Assembly: GCF_010092985.1 (NCBI RefSeq)
Contig: NZ_CP048106.1
Coordinates: 2,976,001-3,040,000 of the forward strand
Direction of reading: 5' to 3'
Source: Pontibacter pudoricolor
GTDB lineage: Bacteria > Bacteroidota > Bacteroidia > Cytophagales > Hymenobacteraceae
Length of the DNA stretch: 64,000 nucleotides
Below are positions 28,184 to 35,985 of the stretch, piece by piece (position 1 is the stretch's first letter; each line of letters begins with the position of its first letter). A program made the position numbers and the translations under genes. A model generated the notes under the pieces. The model did no database searches. It was not told the origin of the DNA and was given only the letters and a program-made list of their open reading frames with translations.

Positions 28184-28927
28184 TTACAGCCCCAGCACAG
28201 TTCGCAGCTTTGTATACCCGCTCTTACTCAGCGGGATGCGCACGCCGTTTTTGAGCAGGGCCACATGGCCGTCCTTTTCCAGAGGCTCTATGCGGGTGAG
28301 TTGGGCGATCGGGATCATAAAGGAACGGTGCACCCGTACAAACTGCGCCGGGTCGAGCGCCTGTTCGTAATAGCCCATCGTCTTCTTTTTCAGGAAAAGG
28401 CCGTCTTTGGTGTGGATCTTTACATAATCGTCGTAGGCTTCCAGGTGCAACACATCCTGAACAGGTATTATCCGGATGTCGTTACCGGCTTTTACTACAA
28501 TGCGCACGCGTTCTTCGGGTTGTTTGGCGGGTACTTCGTTCAGGTCTATAGTTGGTTTGTCTGCCGTTTCTATAGTTTGCTTTTCCTGCCACTTTTTAAG
28601 GGCCGCATTAAACCGCTCCTGGCTGAATGGTTTTAGCAGATAATCAACAGCATTGGCTTCAAAGGCTTTCAGGGCATAGTTATCAAAAGCGGTAGTAAAG
28701 ATCACGCCCGGCTGCTGCTCTACCAGTTCCAGCATCTCGAAGCCATTTATTTTGGGCATTTGTATGTCCAGGAAGATCAGATCAGGCTGGTGTTGCTTAA
28801 TGGCTTTTATACCTTCAAATCCGTCACCACACTCCTGAACTATAGTTACATCCGGGTGCTGTTGCAGATACTCGGCAACTATGCTTCGGGCCAGCGGTTC
28901 GTCATCAATTATGAGGCACTTGATCAT
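28184..28927 (-). CDS. LytTR-family response regulator
   Basis: A 247-residue regulator: receiver domain (residues 1-120) with acidic pair D8/D9, phospho-acceptor D54 in LIFLDIQMP and a conserved Lys in the KPFSQERF segment. A LytTR DNA-binding domain follows (about 150-245, with DDYVKIHTKDG and FVRVHRSFMIPI). It overlaps the histidine kinase gene by 23 bases, so the pair is translationally coupled. With the LiaF-like gene upstream it forms an envelope-stress operon. The 246-bp gap to tetR holds no further gene. Confidence 0.93.
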   Translation of the reverse strand: MIKCLIIDDEPLARSIVAEYLQQHPDVTIVQECGDGFEGIKAIKQHQPDLIFLDIQMPKINGFEMLELVEQQPGVIFTTAFDNYALKAFEANAVDYLLKPFSQERFNAALKKWQEKQTIETADKPTIDLNEVPAKQPEERVRIVVKAGNDIRIIPVQDVLHLEAYDDYVKIHTKDGLFLKKKTMGYYEQALDPAQFVRVHRSFMIPIAQLTRIEPLEKDGHVALLKNGVRIPLSKSGYTKLRTVLGL

Positions 28928-29945
28928 AGTTTTGTGGTATGGTTACGGTGGTGGTAAATTGGTTTTCGTGCTGCTGGGTTTGTACCAGGTCGGGGCGGGC
29001 ATAAAGCAGGTATAGCCTGCGCTGCACCGAGTTCAATCCGAAGCCTGTTCCTTCCTGCGCCTGCGAGGCATCCGCATCAAAAGGGTTCTGTACTTGGATA
29101 ATTAATCCTTCTCCTGCTCTGTCAGCTTTTATACTTATCGTGGTATCGCCGGTGGTGCCGTAAAGGCCGAACTTAATCGCATTCTCTACCAGCGGCTGCA
29201 GCAACAGAGCTGGCAGTTGTAAGGCCCTGGCATCTTCCGATACTTCCACTATAGTTTGCAGCCGGTGCCCGAAACGCACTTTTTCGATCGCCAGGTATAG
29301 TTCCAACTGTATTAATTCTTCGGCAAGGGTTACGTGTTGCTGGTTTTCCTTACGTATGGTGCCCCGCAAGAAATCGGATAGTTGCTGCACCATGGTTCTG
29401 GCCTGCTCCGGCCTGCTCCCAACTAACGCGCTGATTGAATTAAGGCTGTTAAACAGAAAATGTGGCTGCAATTGCTGGCGCAAGGTATAAAGCTCGGCTT
29501 CGCGGGCCAGTTTTTCGGTGGCGGCTTTTCGTTCTTCGTGCTGGCGCTGCTCTTTAGTATAAAACCAGAACCAGTTTATCAGCAATAATAACAACAGCAG
29601 TAACCACCCAAACACCAGCCGCATCGGCAACGAATCAGCCACAAAATCAAGGTATAGCTCATTGGCTACCAACCTATTAACCAGGAAACCATAAACCAAC
29701 GTGCAGATACCGGCCAGGCCTAAGCTCCAGGCCAGTAGCATTACTCCCTGGCGCAAGGTGGGCTGATAATAGCGCAAGCCCGTGCCTGCTGCATAACCCG
29801 CTATAGTTAGCAATGCATTGTAGAGCAGCGCATCTTTTAAAGTCAGGCTCAGGTTATAGTTAGCCGGCAATAATACCAGCACAAACACGCCCGACCAGAA
29901 AGCCGCCCACGCCACATATAACCAGACCACTCTTGTTGGAGCCAT
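28905..29945 (-). CDS. LytS/YehU-type sensor histidine kinase
   Basis: A 346-residue membrane kinase: four TM helices in residues 8-128 with short loops (so sensing is likely within the membrane), a coiled linker, the His_kinase motif LQPHFLFNSLNS (phospho-acceptor H162), and a HATPase_c domain with N-box LVENAIKFGL and a GFGLNSVQRRL glycine box. It phosphorylates the overlapping LytTR regulator. The upstream LiaF-like gene, 18 bases away, may be its inhibitor or signal partner. Confidence 0.93.
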   Translation of the reverse strand: MAPTRVVWLYVAWAAFWSGVFVLVLLPANYNLSLTLKDALLYNALLTIAGYAAGTGLRYYQPTLRQGVMLLAWSLGLAGICTLVYGFLVNRLVANELYLDFVADSLPMRLVFGWLLLLLLLLINWFWFYTKEQRQHEERKAATEKLAREAELYTLRQQLQPHFLFNSLNSISALVGSRPEQARTMVQQLSDFLRGTIRKENQQHVTLAEELIQLELYLAIEKVRFGHRLQTIVEVSEDARALQLPALLLQPLVENAIKFGLYGTTGDTTISIKADRAGEGLIIQVQNPFDADASQAQEGTGFGLNSVQRRLYLLYARPDLVQTQQHENQFTTTVTIPQNYDQVPHN

Positions 29946-29963
29946 CGCTTGCAGCAGTCTAAA

Positions 29964-30776
29964 TTAGTAGCTCTTGATATCCAGGCCGCCAAAAAGCGCA
30001 GTACCTTTTATAATAAGCACCTTGTTTGGATCATAGCCGCCGGGCAGCATCATGCGCTTATCCGATACGCCACCCAGAATAGCTACTACTTCAGAGCGTA
30101 CTTCCCAGTGTGGGGGTATAATCAGCGAAGTACCTCCAAAGATCTGCGTCGTGTCCAGCACAACCGGGTGCTGTATGTCGGCCTGCGAGAAATTAAGCTC
30201 GTTGCCGCCGAACACGCTTACCACTTCGCCGCCTTTAAAATTTTTAGACAGGATGTTGCGCTTTACACCACCTAAAATGGCCGTCGAGTTTACATAGTCG
30301 TCTCCGGAAGCACCTGCATCACCGGCAAACGTATTTTCGGTGGTGGTAGCAGTAGGAATCTCCCTGTGCGGGTGGGTTTCTGATATACCTGTTGTGTAGT
30401 AATGGCGGGAGCTATGTTTCGGTTTAAGCATTACCCAAAGCCCGATAACTATGATTACGATAGGCCAGAGGTAATTGCGAAAGGATATGCCCGGCACGTA
30501 TTCATCTATTAGAAAAATTACACCTAAGGCCACCGGCAAAATCCAGCCCGGGTTCCGGAATGAGTGCTTGAAACCGATAAACAAACCAACAAGAATCGGG
30601 ATCATCTGCCATGAGAAGAGCCAGTGCGGCAAAAGGACTGCATTCATTTTATAAGCCAGCAACACGACGCCTACCAGTATGAGCAGCAAACCAGCCATTA
30701 CCCTACCGCTTCTGTTATCGGTTCTGTTCTTCCAGCCTTTGTACCTTTTGTTTGAGTTTAGATCTTGATTTTCCAT
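29964..30776 (-). CDS. LiaF-like membrane protein
   Basis: A 270-residue protein with an N-terminal block of hydrophobic helices (about residues 27-115, DUF5668-like: AGLLLILVGVVLLAYKMNAV and several more) and a C-terminal soluble beta-helix-like domain of the LiaF/cell-wall-active antibiotic response type (AILGGVKRNILSKNFKGG, VVSVFGGNELNF, VAILGGVSDKRM repeats). In Firmicutes LiaF inhibits a cognate kinase. Here it is first in an operon with a LytS kinase and LytTR regulator, which suggests the same role. Confidence 0.88.
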   Translation of the reverse strand: MENQDLNSNKRYKGWKNRTDNRSGRVMAGLLLILVGVVLLAYKMNAVLLPHWLFSWQMIPILVGLFIGFKHSFRNPGWILPVALGVIFLIDEYVPGISFRNYLWPIVIIVIGLWVMLKPKHSSRHYYTTGISETHPHREIPTATTTENTFAGDAGASGDDYVNSTAILGGVKRNILSKNFKGGEVVSVFGGNELNFSQADIQHPVVLDTTQIFGGTSLIIPPHWEVRSEVVAILGGVSDKRMMLPGGYDPNKVLIIKGTALFGGLDIKSY

Positions 30777-30939
30777 AGTTGTCTTGTTTTAATTTCTGAT
30801 CAAATGTACTTCAATCAGCAACTGGCGGCTATAGTTAGTAGGCTGACCGGGGCAAAAAGTAGGTAAGCGGCAGGATTGCGTCGGTAAACAAAGATGTGCT
30901 TCTGCTTACCGCGTACCTATAGTATAGTAAAGTTGCTAT

Positions 30940-31865
30940 ATTATTTTGATTTTACCCCTTCCCAGCCTTCCCCTTTTTTCGAGAGCCCTGCCCCCAGAAC
31001 AGGGGAAGGAGCTTTCTGCCTTTGCTCTGGTTTGTTATTGTTTTATAGTTGGCATTTTAACCCACCCCTACCCCTCCCAAGAGGGGAATCTCCAGCTGTT
31101 GCTAAAGTTGGTAGTTACAGTTCTATAGCTACTGTTTGTCATCCCCCTGCCCCTTCAAAGGGGGACTTTTCTGCTACGGCTTTTCAAGCTGTCATTTCGA
31201 CCTGCGGGAGAAATCTGACTCTGCTATAGTTTGAATTATAGTTCAATAGACACAGACCATGATCGGACAGGTCGCGACCTGTCCCTACGGAACTATAGCC
31301 ACGATAAGGCAATGCAACTATAGCTTATCATTCAACTATAAAAATTACTATCGAACTGATCACAGTCTTTGGGTTGAGCGCCTTTGATTTATTGCGGTGC
31401 CGCCAGGCAACCCGAGGTACGAGGGTAGCAAGAAAGCAGCAGCGCGATACCCTTATCGAGGGCCCCTACCCCCAAGACGGGGCCTCCCGGCCGTGAGGGC
31501 ACCAAGGCCAACTATAGTACAATAGGTGAGTAAAGCTCCCAGGATTAAAGAAGGCTATGAAAGAAAAGGCTTGGCTCAAGTTGCAACAATAGCAAACTAT
31601 AGAACTCAGATTTCTCCTAACGTCGAAATGACAAATGTGGGATTACTTGACAGGTAAGATCCCTTAGCTTCGTTCAGGATGATAGAATAGAAACTATAGG
31701 TGAAATAAGATTCCGCACAGCTGCGCTGGCTCTCTTCGACTCTCATCTCAAGAATACCCAAAATGACAAAGATAAAACTACAAGACATATAAGATCTCAC
31801 AGCTAACGCTTGGGAAGACAGAATAATCCTGCTAATCCACAAACCCTGGTTCAGACAGTTATCAT
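30940..31865. repeat. Intergenic repeat array, copy 3
   Basis: It occupies most of the 1.1-kb gap between the divergent LiaF-like gene and pheS, in the same orientation as copies 1 and 2. Modules: CCTTCCCC hairpin with loop insertion (about 30975-30998); CCCACCCCTACCCC; CCCCTTCAAAGGGGG; TGTCATTTCGACC...GAGAAATCTGA from 31190; palindrome GGACAGGTCGCGACCTGTCC; the 130-bp core with the 21-nt insertion at 31453-31473; TCAGATTTCTC...CGAAATGACA ending at 31633; then further short copies. The end (AACCCTGGTTCAGACAG) resembles the end of copy 1. No gene seen; the plus-strand ORFs are repeat-derived. Confidence 0.85.
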
Positions 31866-31873
31866 CTATTTAT

Positions 31874-31881
31874 TATCTTTG
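31874..31881 (+). promoter_or_regulatory. -7 element of a near-leaderless pheS promoter
   Basis: TATCTTTG matches TAnnTTTG and ends 6 bases before the ATG at 31888. The -33 region is poor (it falls in the array end). Confidence 0.5.
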
Positions 31882-31887
31882 CATACT

Positions 31888-32913
31888 ATGGTGGAGAACA
31901 TACAACGAGTAGCACAAGAGATAGAAACCGCGCCGCTTGGCAATGCAGCCGAACTGGAGCAGTTCAGAATAACCTATATAGGTCGTAAAGGCCAGATTGC
32001 AGCCCTTTTTGATAACTTAAAGGAAGTTGCACCAGAACAGCGCCGTGAAGTGGGCCAGCAGCTGAACCAGCTGAAAAACCGCGCCCAGGAGCGTTTCGAT
32101 CAGGCACAGGAGCAACTTTCCAGCTCTACTGAATCTGCCGGCGATACTGGTTTTGATTTTACGCTGCCAACTATACCGAATACGTTAGGCACACGCCACC
32201 CGCTATCGTTGGTTCGCCGCGAGATCGTGCGCATTTTTGAGCGTATCGGGTTTAACGTGGCTGAAGGTCCGGAAATGGAGGATGATTTCCACAACTTTAC
32301 AGCGCTAAACTTCCCAGAGAACCACCCTGCCCGCGAAATGCAGGACACTTTTTTCCTGAGCGAAGATAAGAACCACCTGCTGCGCACACACACCTCCAAT
32401 GTTCAGGTGCGTTTAATGGAGAACAACCAGCCGCCGCTACGCAGCATCATGCCGGGCCGTGTGTACCGTAATGAGGCTATTTCTGCCAGAGCACACATGG
32501 TTTTTCATCAGGTAGAGGGCTTGTACGTAAATAAAGGCGTGAGCTTTAAAGACCTGAAGGAAACACTTTACTACTTTGCCAAAGAGCTTTTCGGCCAGGA
32601 TACCAAAGTGCGTTTCCGTCCATCGTTTTTCCCGTTCACAGAGCCGAGTGCCGAGATCGACATTTCGTGTCTGATCTGTAAAGGAGAAGGCTGCAACATC
32701 TGTAAGCAAACCGGTTGGGTAGAGATCGGCGGCTCTGGCATGGTAGACCCGGCTGTGCTGGAAAGCTGCGGCATCGATCCGAAAGTATATTCCGGCTTTG
32801 CGTTTGGTATGGGCATAGAGCGTATTACCATGCTGAAGTACCAGATAAAGGACCTGCGCCTGTTCACTGAAAACGACGTACGCTTCCTTCGCCAGTTTGA
32901 AGGGGTAATTTAG
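31888..32913 (+). CDS. pheS: Phenylalanyl-tRNA synthetase alpha subunit
   Basis: PheS (341 residues) forms the catalytic half of the alpha2-beta2 enzyme that charges tRNA-Phe. It has an N-terminal coiled coil (residues 30-85) and a class II core with motif 1 around LSLVRREIVRIFERIGF, motif 2 in FHQVEGLYV and motif 3 in FGMGIERITML. A Cys-rich CLICKGEGCNICKQTGW segment, seen in many PheS proteins, lies between motifs 2 and 3. The frame is open to 31810, but I start at the ATG at 31888 (MVENIQRVAQEIE) because the upstream part is array sequence and the -7 element directly precedes it. pheT is not adjacent. Confidence 0.95.
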   Translation: MVENIQRVAQEIETAPLGNAAELEQFRITYIGRKGQIAALFDNLKEVAPEQRREVGQQLNQLKNRAQERFDQAQEQLSSSTESAGDTGFDFTLPTIPNTLGTRHPLSLVRREIVRIFERIGFNVAEGPEMEDDFHNFTALNFPENHPAREMQDTFFLSEDKNHLLRTHTSNVQVRLMENNQPPLRSIMPGRVYRNEAISARAHMVFHQVEGLYVNKGVSFKDLKETLYYFAKELFGQDTKVRFRPSFFPFTEPSAEIDISCLICKGEGCNICKQTGWVEIGGSGMVDPAVLESCGIDPKVYSGFAFGMGIERITMLKYQIKDLRLFTENDVRFLRQFEGVI

Positions 32914-33047
32914 ACCAGTGATTAATCAGATTTAACTGATTTTTAAGATTCCGGAATCGCTAAGTTCATACTTTTAATTTGTCAATTTAGTCTCAGAAAT
33001 TATAGTTGATAATCTTGTTAAATCAGTCAAATCTGATTAATCACCGG
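32914..33047. repeat. Long imperfect inverted repeat
   Basis: Left arm 32914-32950 (ACCAGTGATTAATCAG then ATTTAACTGATTT) pairs with right arm 33011-33047 over about 37 bp with three or four differences and a 60-bp spacer. It fills the gap between pheS and the dehydrogenase gene. It may be a remnant mobile repeat or a transcript hairpin. Confidence 0.75.
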
Positions 33048-33069
33048 TCAAACAATTAGCAATTAAACT

Positions 33070-33927
33070 ATGAACTTCGAAGACATACAGACGATAGGTA
33101 TAGTTGGGGCCGGCACTATGGGGCAGGGCATTGCACAGATCTGTGCGCAGGCTGGCTATAAAACGATACTTTTCGATATAAATGAGCAGGTGCTTAGCAA
33201 GGCACAGCAAACCACTACTATAAACCTGGATAAGGGCATAGAACGTGGCAAGCTAACTATGGCTGATAAGACAGCCGCACTAACCAACCTGACCTTTACC
33301 GGAAACACACTTGACCTGCACTGTGATGTCATCATCGAAGCGGTGGTAGAGCGCCTGGAAGTGAAGCAAAGCATCTTTAAAGAACTGGCCGACATCAACT
33401 CCGACGACACTATACTTGCTTCTAACACATCATCTATTCCGATAACCCGCATCGCGGCTGGCGTACCTAACCCGGAGCGTGTGGTGGGCATGCACTTCTT
33501 TAACCCGGCGCATATCATGAAGCTGGTGGAAGTGATCTCTGGCGCAGCAACCAGCCCGGAAGTAGCGCTAACTATAAAACAGCTTGCCCTGAAGCTGGAT
33601 AAAACACCTGTAATGGCGCAAGATTCTCCCGGGTTTATCGTTAACCGTGTAGCGCGCCACTTTTACGTAGAAGGACTGAAGCTGCTGGAAGAGGGCGTAG
33701 CCGATGTAGAAACTATAGATAAGCTGATGCAGGCCAGTGGCTTTAAAATGGGCCCGTTCGAACTGATGGACCTGATCGGCGTAGACACCAATTTCTCTGT
33801 AACGACATCCATGTTCGAGGCTTTCCATTATGATCCTAAATTCAGACCAAGTCGCATACAGCAACAGAAAGTGGACGCCGGCCATCATGGGCGCAAAACG
33901 GGCAAAGGCTTTTACAACTATAAATAA
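33070..33927 (+). CDS. 3-hydroxybutyryl/3-hydroxyacyl-CoA dehydrogenase
   Basis: A 285-residue NAD(P)-dependent enzyme that interconverts acetoacetyl-CoA and 3-hydroxybutyryl-CoA in fatty-acid or butanoate metabolism. The Rossmann glycine motif is GAGTMGQG (residues 13-20). The catalytic pair region MHFFNPAHIMKLVEVI (His about 138) and the SSIPITRIA segment are present, and the C-terminal dimer domain is complete, ending KTGKGFYNYK. It overlaps the next gene by about 40 bases, implying coupled expression. Confidence 0.95.
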   Translation: MNFEDIQTIGIVGAGTMGQGIAQICAQAGYKTILFDINEQVLSKAQQTTTINLDKGIERGKLTMADKTAALTNLTFTGNTLDLHCDVIIEAVVERLEVKQSIFKELADINSDDTILASNTSSIPITRIAAGVPNPERVVGMHFFNPAHIMKLVEVISGAATSPEVALTIKQLALKLDKTPVMAQDSPGFIVNRVARHFYVEGLKLLEEGVADVETIDKLMQASGFKMGPFELMDLIGVDTNFSVTTSMFEAFHYDPKFRPSRIQQQKVDAGHHGRKTGKGFYNYK

Positions 33928-34333
33928 GTGCCTTGCGCTGCTGGCTATAGTTATACTTAGCGCTTGTAGTTCTGACAATGTTGGCCCCGGCATACCCAAT
34001 GTACCGGTAAATGAGCAGATCAGCGTAAACAGCCTGCAGTACCCCATGTTACGCCAGGACGGCGGCTATGCCTACATACAAGCAGGTTACCGGGGCATTA
34101 TAGTTATCCGGCAAACAGCCAGCACCTATTATGCTTTTGAGCGCGCCTGCCCCTACGACCCTGCTGCAAGCTGCGGTGTAGTCACTGTCGATCAATCAAA
34201 CCTGTTCCTGACCCATAGCTGCTGTGGTTCGCAGTTTAACTTCCAGGGAAATGTTACAGCCGGGCCGGCGGTTTATGGGCTGTTGCAGTATAAAACATCA
34301 CTTGCCAACAACATCCTTTACATTACAAATTAA
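33887..34333 (+). CDS. Rieske-like lipoprotein with altered cluster ligands
   Basis: A 148-residue lipoprotein: start ATG 33887 inside the dehydrogenase gene, signal ending VILSAC (lipidated Cys about residue 34). The body resembles a Rieske ISP domain, but the two ligand motifs are changed: CPY replaces C-x-H, and HSCCGSQF replaces the usual CPCHGS-type box, so both His ligands are missing at their normal places. Binding of a normal 2Fe-2S cluster is doubtful. Such degenerate lipoproteins seem to occur in related bacteria; function unknown. Confidence 0.65.
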   Translation: MGAKRAKAFTTINKCLALLAIVILSACSSDNVGPGIPNVPVNEQISVNSLQYPMLRQDGGYAYIQAGYRGIIVIRQTASTYYAFERACPYDPAASCGVVTVDQSNLFLTHSCCGSQFNFQGNVTAGPAVYGLLQYKTSLANNILYITN

Positions 34334-34392
34334 ATTTTTGCTTTGAGTTTCAGAATCTTATAAAAAGATGAAAGATTTTTTCAGAGTAGTAC

Positions 34393-34423
34393 TTGCATAA
34401 TCCCTAAAGAGGCTGTAATATTG
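34393..34423 (+). promoter_or_regulatory. Promoter of the tRNA-Asn gene
   Basis: TTG (34393-34395), a 20-nt spacer and TAATATTG (34416-34423, one mismatch to TAnnTTTG). A small GGCGG/CCGCC hairpin lies in the leader just before the tRNA. Confidence 0.5.
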
Positions 34424-34463
34424 CATCATCATTCGGCGGTAGAAGCCGCCACTGGACATAAAT

Positions 34464-34537
34464 TCCTCCTTAGCTCAGTTGGTTAGAGCACCTGACTGTT
34501 AATCAGGGGGTCCCTGGTTCGAGCCCAGGAGGGGGAG
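34464..34537 (+). tRNA. tRNA-Asn (GTT)
   Basis: A 74-nt cloverleaf: acceptor TCCTCCT/AGGGGGA, D-arm GCTC...GAGC, anticodon stem CCTGA/TCAGG with loop CTGTTAA (anticodon GTT, 34498-34500), and T-arm CCTGG-TTCGAGC-CCAGG. No encoded CCA; discriminator G. The sharp change in composition just downstream marks it as the likely integration target of the island. Confidence 0.96.
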
Positions 34538-34548
34538 CCCTTAAAATC

Positions 34549-34586
34549 AGCCACTTGCGAGTAAAATCGTTAAGTGGCTTTTTTTA
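34549..34586 (+). terminator. Terminator after tRNA-Asn
   Basis: AGCCACTT (34549-34556)/AAGTGGCT (34572-34579) followed by a run of T. Confidence 0.8.
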
Positions 34587-34607
34587 TTTGCATACAATTT
34601 GCATACA
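34586..34607 (+). repeat. Tandem 11-bp direct repeat near the island end
   Basis: ATTTGCATACA occurs twice in tandem (34586-34596 and 34597-34607), about 50 bp inside the tRNA end. The position suits a recombinase arm-binding site, but this is inference. Confidence 0.5.
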
Positions 34608-34706
34608 AAATATATTATATTGCTTTTTCACCCCTAGCTTCTTAAAACTTACAAGAATAACAATCTAAATATTTTCCTTATCTCCGGCTAGTTATGCTAT
34701 TTATAT

Positions 34707-34740
34707 TTTGTATAATGATAAGTATCTATTATTATCTTTA
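34707..34740 (+). promoter_or_regulatory. Promoter of the methyltransferase-PRTase operon
   Basis: TTTG (34707-34710), a 22-nt spacer and TATCTTTA (34733-34740, one mismatch to TAnnTTTG), about 35 nt before the GTG at 34777. Confidence 0.45.
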
Positions 34741-34776
34741 GAGTTGTCTATATAGTTATTTAAACCGTTTATTATC

Positions 34777-35985
34777 GTGTCTAAAGAAGAGTCATCCCAA
34801 ATTCCAAAATTTACATTTATTAGCTTATTCAGTGGCTGTGGAGGATTTGATGAAGGCTTCGAACAAAGCGGTTTTGAATGTTTAGGAGCATTTGATAATG
34901 ATCAAAGTGTTCTAGATGTTTACAGACGAAACTTAAAAGGCCCTACATTTCTACATGATCTTAGTAGTAATCAGTTACCTAATGAAAGTAACTTTCAAGG
35001 TGTTGATGTACTCATTGCCGGCTCACCTTGTCAAGGGTTTTCAACTGCAGGATTAAGAAATTTAAATGATCCAAGGAATAAACTATTACTAGTGGGAGGA
35101 GCTATTGCAAAAACACTAAGACCCAGAGTTGTAATAAGTGAAAATGTGATGGGGTCTTTATCAGGAGCTCACAAAATTTATTGGGACACTTTAGTGAATG
35201 ATTTAGAGTCACTTGGTTATAACATAAAATTTTTAAAATGCTCTGCTACTGACTTCGGTTTAGCACAGCTAAGGAAAAGAATATTTATGATTGCTTGGCG
35301 AGGGAGCAAAGATGTTGATTTCACCTTAGAAACCGTTCCAGGGAAAACATTGCAAGAGGCTTTAGATGGGGTTGATTCACTACCAAACCAAGAGCACATT
35401 AAGCCAATTACTGATCCTCTTATATTGAAATTGGCAACATATATAAAACCTGGCCAGAAATTATGCAATGTAAGAGGCGGAGATAAGTCCGTCCACACAT
35501 GGGATATTCCTGAAGTTTTTGGTTTTGTTACAAAAGAAGAGAATCAGGTACTAGAAAAGATTAAGGAACTCAGAAGAAAGATAAGACTAAGGAAGAGTGG
35601 TGATGCTGATCCTGTAGCAGTTAGTGACTTACAATTATATTGCAATTTCTATGTACAACCGGTTTTAAATGAACTGATTAGAAAAAAGTTTATCAGAAAG
35701 ATTGGTGAAAGGTATGATTTACAACATACATTTAATGGGCTTTATAAAAAACTAGAGTGGACAAAACCTTCTATGACTGTGGATACACGATTTGGGGATC
35801 CGAGGTTCTTTTTACACCCAGAAGAAGTAAGGGGTTTTTCTGTAAGAGAAGCAGCTAGAATTCAGGGCTTCCGTGACTCGTTTGTATTTTCAGGTAAAGT
35901 TAACCAGCAGTTTAAAATGATTGGTAATGCGGTACCGCCACCAATGGCTAAAGGAGTCGCTGATTTGATAAGAAGGGTGTTATAA
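34777..35985 (+). CDS. DNA (cytosine-5) methyltransferase, cluster A
   Basis: A 402-residue C5-cytosine methyltransferase. Motif I is FSGCGGFDEGF (residues 18-28), motif IV SPCQGFS with nucleophile Cys85, motif VI SENV (121-124), motif VIII QLRKR (164-168), and motif X near the C-terminus (GNAVPPPMAKGVADLI). The target-recognition region (about 215-330) carries a Lys/Arg-rich helical insert. Starts at GTG 34777. All motifs are intact, unlike the second methyltransferase of the island. It is followed with a 1-base stop/start overlap by a phosphoribosyltransferase-like gene. No restriction nuclease is adjacent. Confidence 0.93.
   Translation: MSKEESSQIPKFTFISLFSGCGGFDEGFEQSGFECLGAFDNDQSVLDVYRRNLKGPTFLHDLSSNQLPNESNFQGVDVLIAGSPCQGFSTAGLRNLNDPRNKLLLVGGAIAKTLRPRVVISENVMGSLSGAHKIYWDTLVNDLESLGYNIKFLKCSATDFGLAQLRKRIFMIAWRGSKDVDFTLETVPGKTLQEALDGVDSLPNQEHIKPITDPLILKLATYIKPGQKLCNVRGGDKSVHTWDIPEVFGFVTKEENQVLEKIKELRRKIRLRKSGDADPVAVSDLQLYCNFYVQPVLNELIRKKFIRKIGERYDLQHTFNGLYKKLEWTKPSMTVDTRFGDPRFFLHPEEVRGFSVREAARIQGFRDSFVFSGKVNQQFKMIGNAVPPPMAKGVADLIRRVL

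Larger units (their letters stand above)
1..34560. repeat. Dispersed palindrome centred on CTATAG (AACTATAGTT and half forms)
   Basis: The motif AACTATAGTT, or part of it (aactata, tatagtt), occurs several times per kb in spacers and within genes (for example four CTATAG in mutS and many in the arrays). It also forms part of terminators (20861-20899). It behaves like a highly iterated palindrome and is nearly absent right of 34.6 kb. Function unknown. Confidence 0.85.

Noticed and set aside
30894..31229. Plus-strand open frames in repeat array 3
   Set aside because: Translation of hairpin repeat modules; no start context or family.
6490..31865. Arrays considered as CRISPR
   Set aside because: Units are not short regular repeats with unique spacers, and no cas genes are in the window.
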